Positions 5,895 to 6,496 of a stretch of 6,496 bases of DNA are shown here, piece by piece. The notes below the pieces were generated by a model that was given only the letters and a program-made list of their open reading frames with translations, was not told the origin of the DNA and searched no databases. The DNA is from an uncultured Collinsella sp. (GTDB taxonomy: Bacteria; Actinomycetota; Coriobacteriia; Coriobacteriales; Coriobacteriaceae). The translations under genes were made by a program, and so were the position numbers. The first letter of the stretch is position 1, and the number at the start of each line of letters is the position of its first letter. The DNA lies in assembly GCA_902478765.1 (NCBI GenBank), contig CABSMN010000069.1:1-6496 (forward strand), given 5' to 3'.

Positions 5895-6496
5895 ATGGAT
5901 ACACCGTTGGGCTCCGTGCTCTACATCACCCTCGGGTGCGCTAAGAACGAGGTTGACACCGACCGCATGCGTTCTCTTTTGACCGCCGCGGGCTACGAGG
6001 AGGCATTCGACCCGCAGGATGCCGATATCGCCATCGTCAATACTTGCTCGTTCCTCGCCTCCGCAACGTCCGAGAGCATCGAGACCACGCTCGAGCTCGC
6101 CAACGAGGTTCAGGACGGCGTTCGTTCTTGCCCCATCGTCATGTGCGGCTGCGTGCCGTCGCGCTATGGCGATGACCTGCCTGACGAGCTGCCCGAGGTC
6201 GCTGCCTTTGTGAAGGCCGACGAGGAAGATGGCATCGTGGCGGTCATCGATGGCGTGCTGGGTGTCGAGCGTGAGATTGCAGCCTATATCCCGCAGGTCA
6301 AACGTACCGTCGAGGGTGCTGTCGCCTACGTCAAGATTTCCGATGGCTGCAACCGCTTCTGCAGCTTCTGCATGATTCCCTACATCCGCGGCCGCTATCA
6401 TTCGCGCAATGCCGAGAGCATCATCTCCGAGGTGCGCGACCTGGTTGCCGGCGGTGTGCGCGAGATCGTGCTGATCGGCCAGGACACGGGCATCTG
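5895..6496 (+). CDS. rimO: Ribosomal protein S12 methylthiotransferase RimO, N-terminal 200 residues (runs off the window)
   Basis: RimO is a radical-SAM enzyme with two 4Fe-4S clusters that adds a methylthio group to the conserved Asp of ribosomal protein S12. The frame stays open from the ATG to the window edge. The N-terminal UPF0004 domain supplies the auxiliary-cluster cysteines: Cys15 in LGCAKNEVDTD, Cys51 in NTCSF and, most likely, Cys86 in CGC. The radical-SAM CxxxCxxC motif is Cys152, Cys156 and Cys159 (CNRFCSFC), followed by MIPYIRGRYHSR. The GCAKN-VD form and the later IGQDTG stretch favour RimO over its tRNA-modifying relative MiaB, which usually has GCQMN and GQNV. The family is about 430-450 residues, so the rest of the radical-SAM barrel and the TRAM domain lie beyond the window. 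It follows yajQ by 27 bases with no terminator. Confidence in the methylthiotransferase family is very high; RimO over MiaB is strong. Confidence 0.93.
   Translation, partial: MDTPLGSVLYITLGCAKNEVDTDRMRSLLTAAGYEEAFDPQDADIAIVNTCSFLASATSESIETTLELANEVQDGVRSCPIVMCGCVPSRYGDDLPDELPEVAAFVKADEEDGIVAVIDGVLGVEREIAAYIPQVKRTVEGAVAYVKISDGCNRFCSFCMIPYIRGRYHSRNAESIISEVRDLVAGGVREIVLIGQDTGI

Noticed and set aside
5340..6401. A 353-codon open frame on the minus strand across yajQ and rimO
   Set aside because: It is in register with both genes, which happen to share a frame, and is open for the same codon-bias reason. Both + strand genes have clear family signatures and ribosome binding sites.

Overview
The window is one end of a bacterial contig carrying five genes, all on the + strand and packed almost without gaps: rnj (5' part missing), ftsK, a rodZ-like gene, yajQ and rimO (3' part missing). 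The DNA is GC-rich, codons such as TTA, CTA and TCA are scarce, and strong GGAGG or AAAGGA ribosome binding sites precede the genes. Protein style and gene order look like a high-GC Gram-positive of the Coriobacteriia, perhaps Collinsella-like. That assignment is inference from recognition; no marker gene here proves it.

Layout. Bases 1-32 are not genomic: they are the Illumina Nextera read-1 transposase adapter, ending in the 19-bp Tn5 mosaic end. An apparent ATG at base 16 lies inside this adapter, so the apparent N-terminus MCIRDR is artificial. The true sequence starts at base 33, inside ribonuclease J, which ends at 1050. A TTG-started FtsK/SpoIIIE DNA translocase follows after 1 base (1052-3832). 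It overlaps by one base (TGATG) a RodZ-like membrane protein with an N-terminal helix-turn-helix domain (3832-5343). After 26 bases comes the YajQ-family nucleotide-binding protein (5370-5867), and after 27 more bases the start of the S12 methylthiotransferase RimO (5895 to the edge). No stretch over 300 bases lacks a gene, and I saw no tRNA, rRNA, CRISPR array, insertion sequence, promoter or terminator.

The close spacing and translational coupling suggest one transcript joining RNA turnover (RNase J), chromosome segregation (FtsK), cell shape (RodZ), a small nucleotide-binding protein (YajQ) and ribosome modification (RimO). The order resembles the rnj/ftsK(spoIIIE)/rodZ(ymfM)/rimO/pgsA/cinA/recA neighbourhood of many Gram-positives, with yajQ as the extra member. 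I would expect pgsA, cinA and recA downstream.

The genes are ordinary core genes; I do not see a new defence or mobile system. The unusual parts are the disordered linkers. The RodZ-like protein has a cytoplasmic linker of about 200 residues with 34 Arg and no Lys, rich in RG and GY pairs, while its outer part uses Lys almost exclusively. The FtsK linker is very acidic and carries an identical ten-residue motif twice, 50 residues apart, with most codons diverged.
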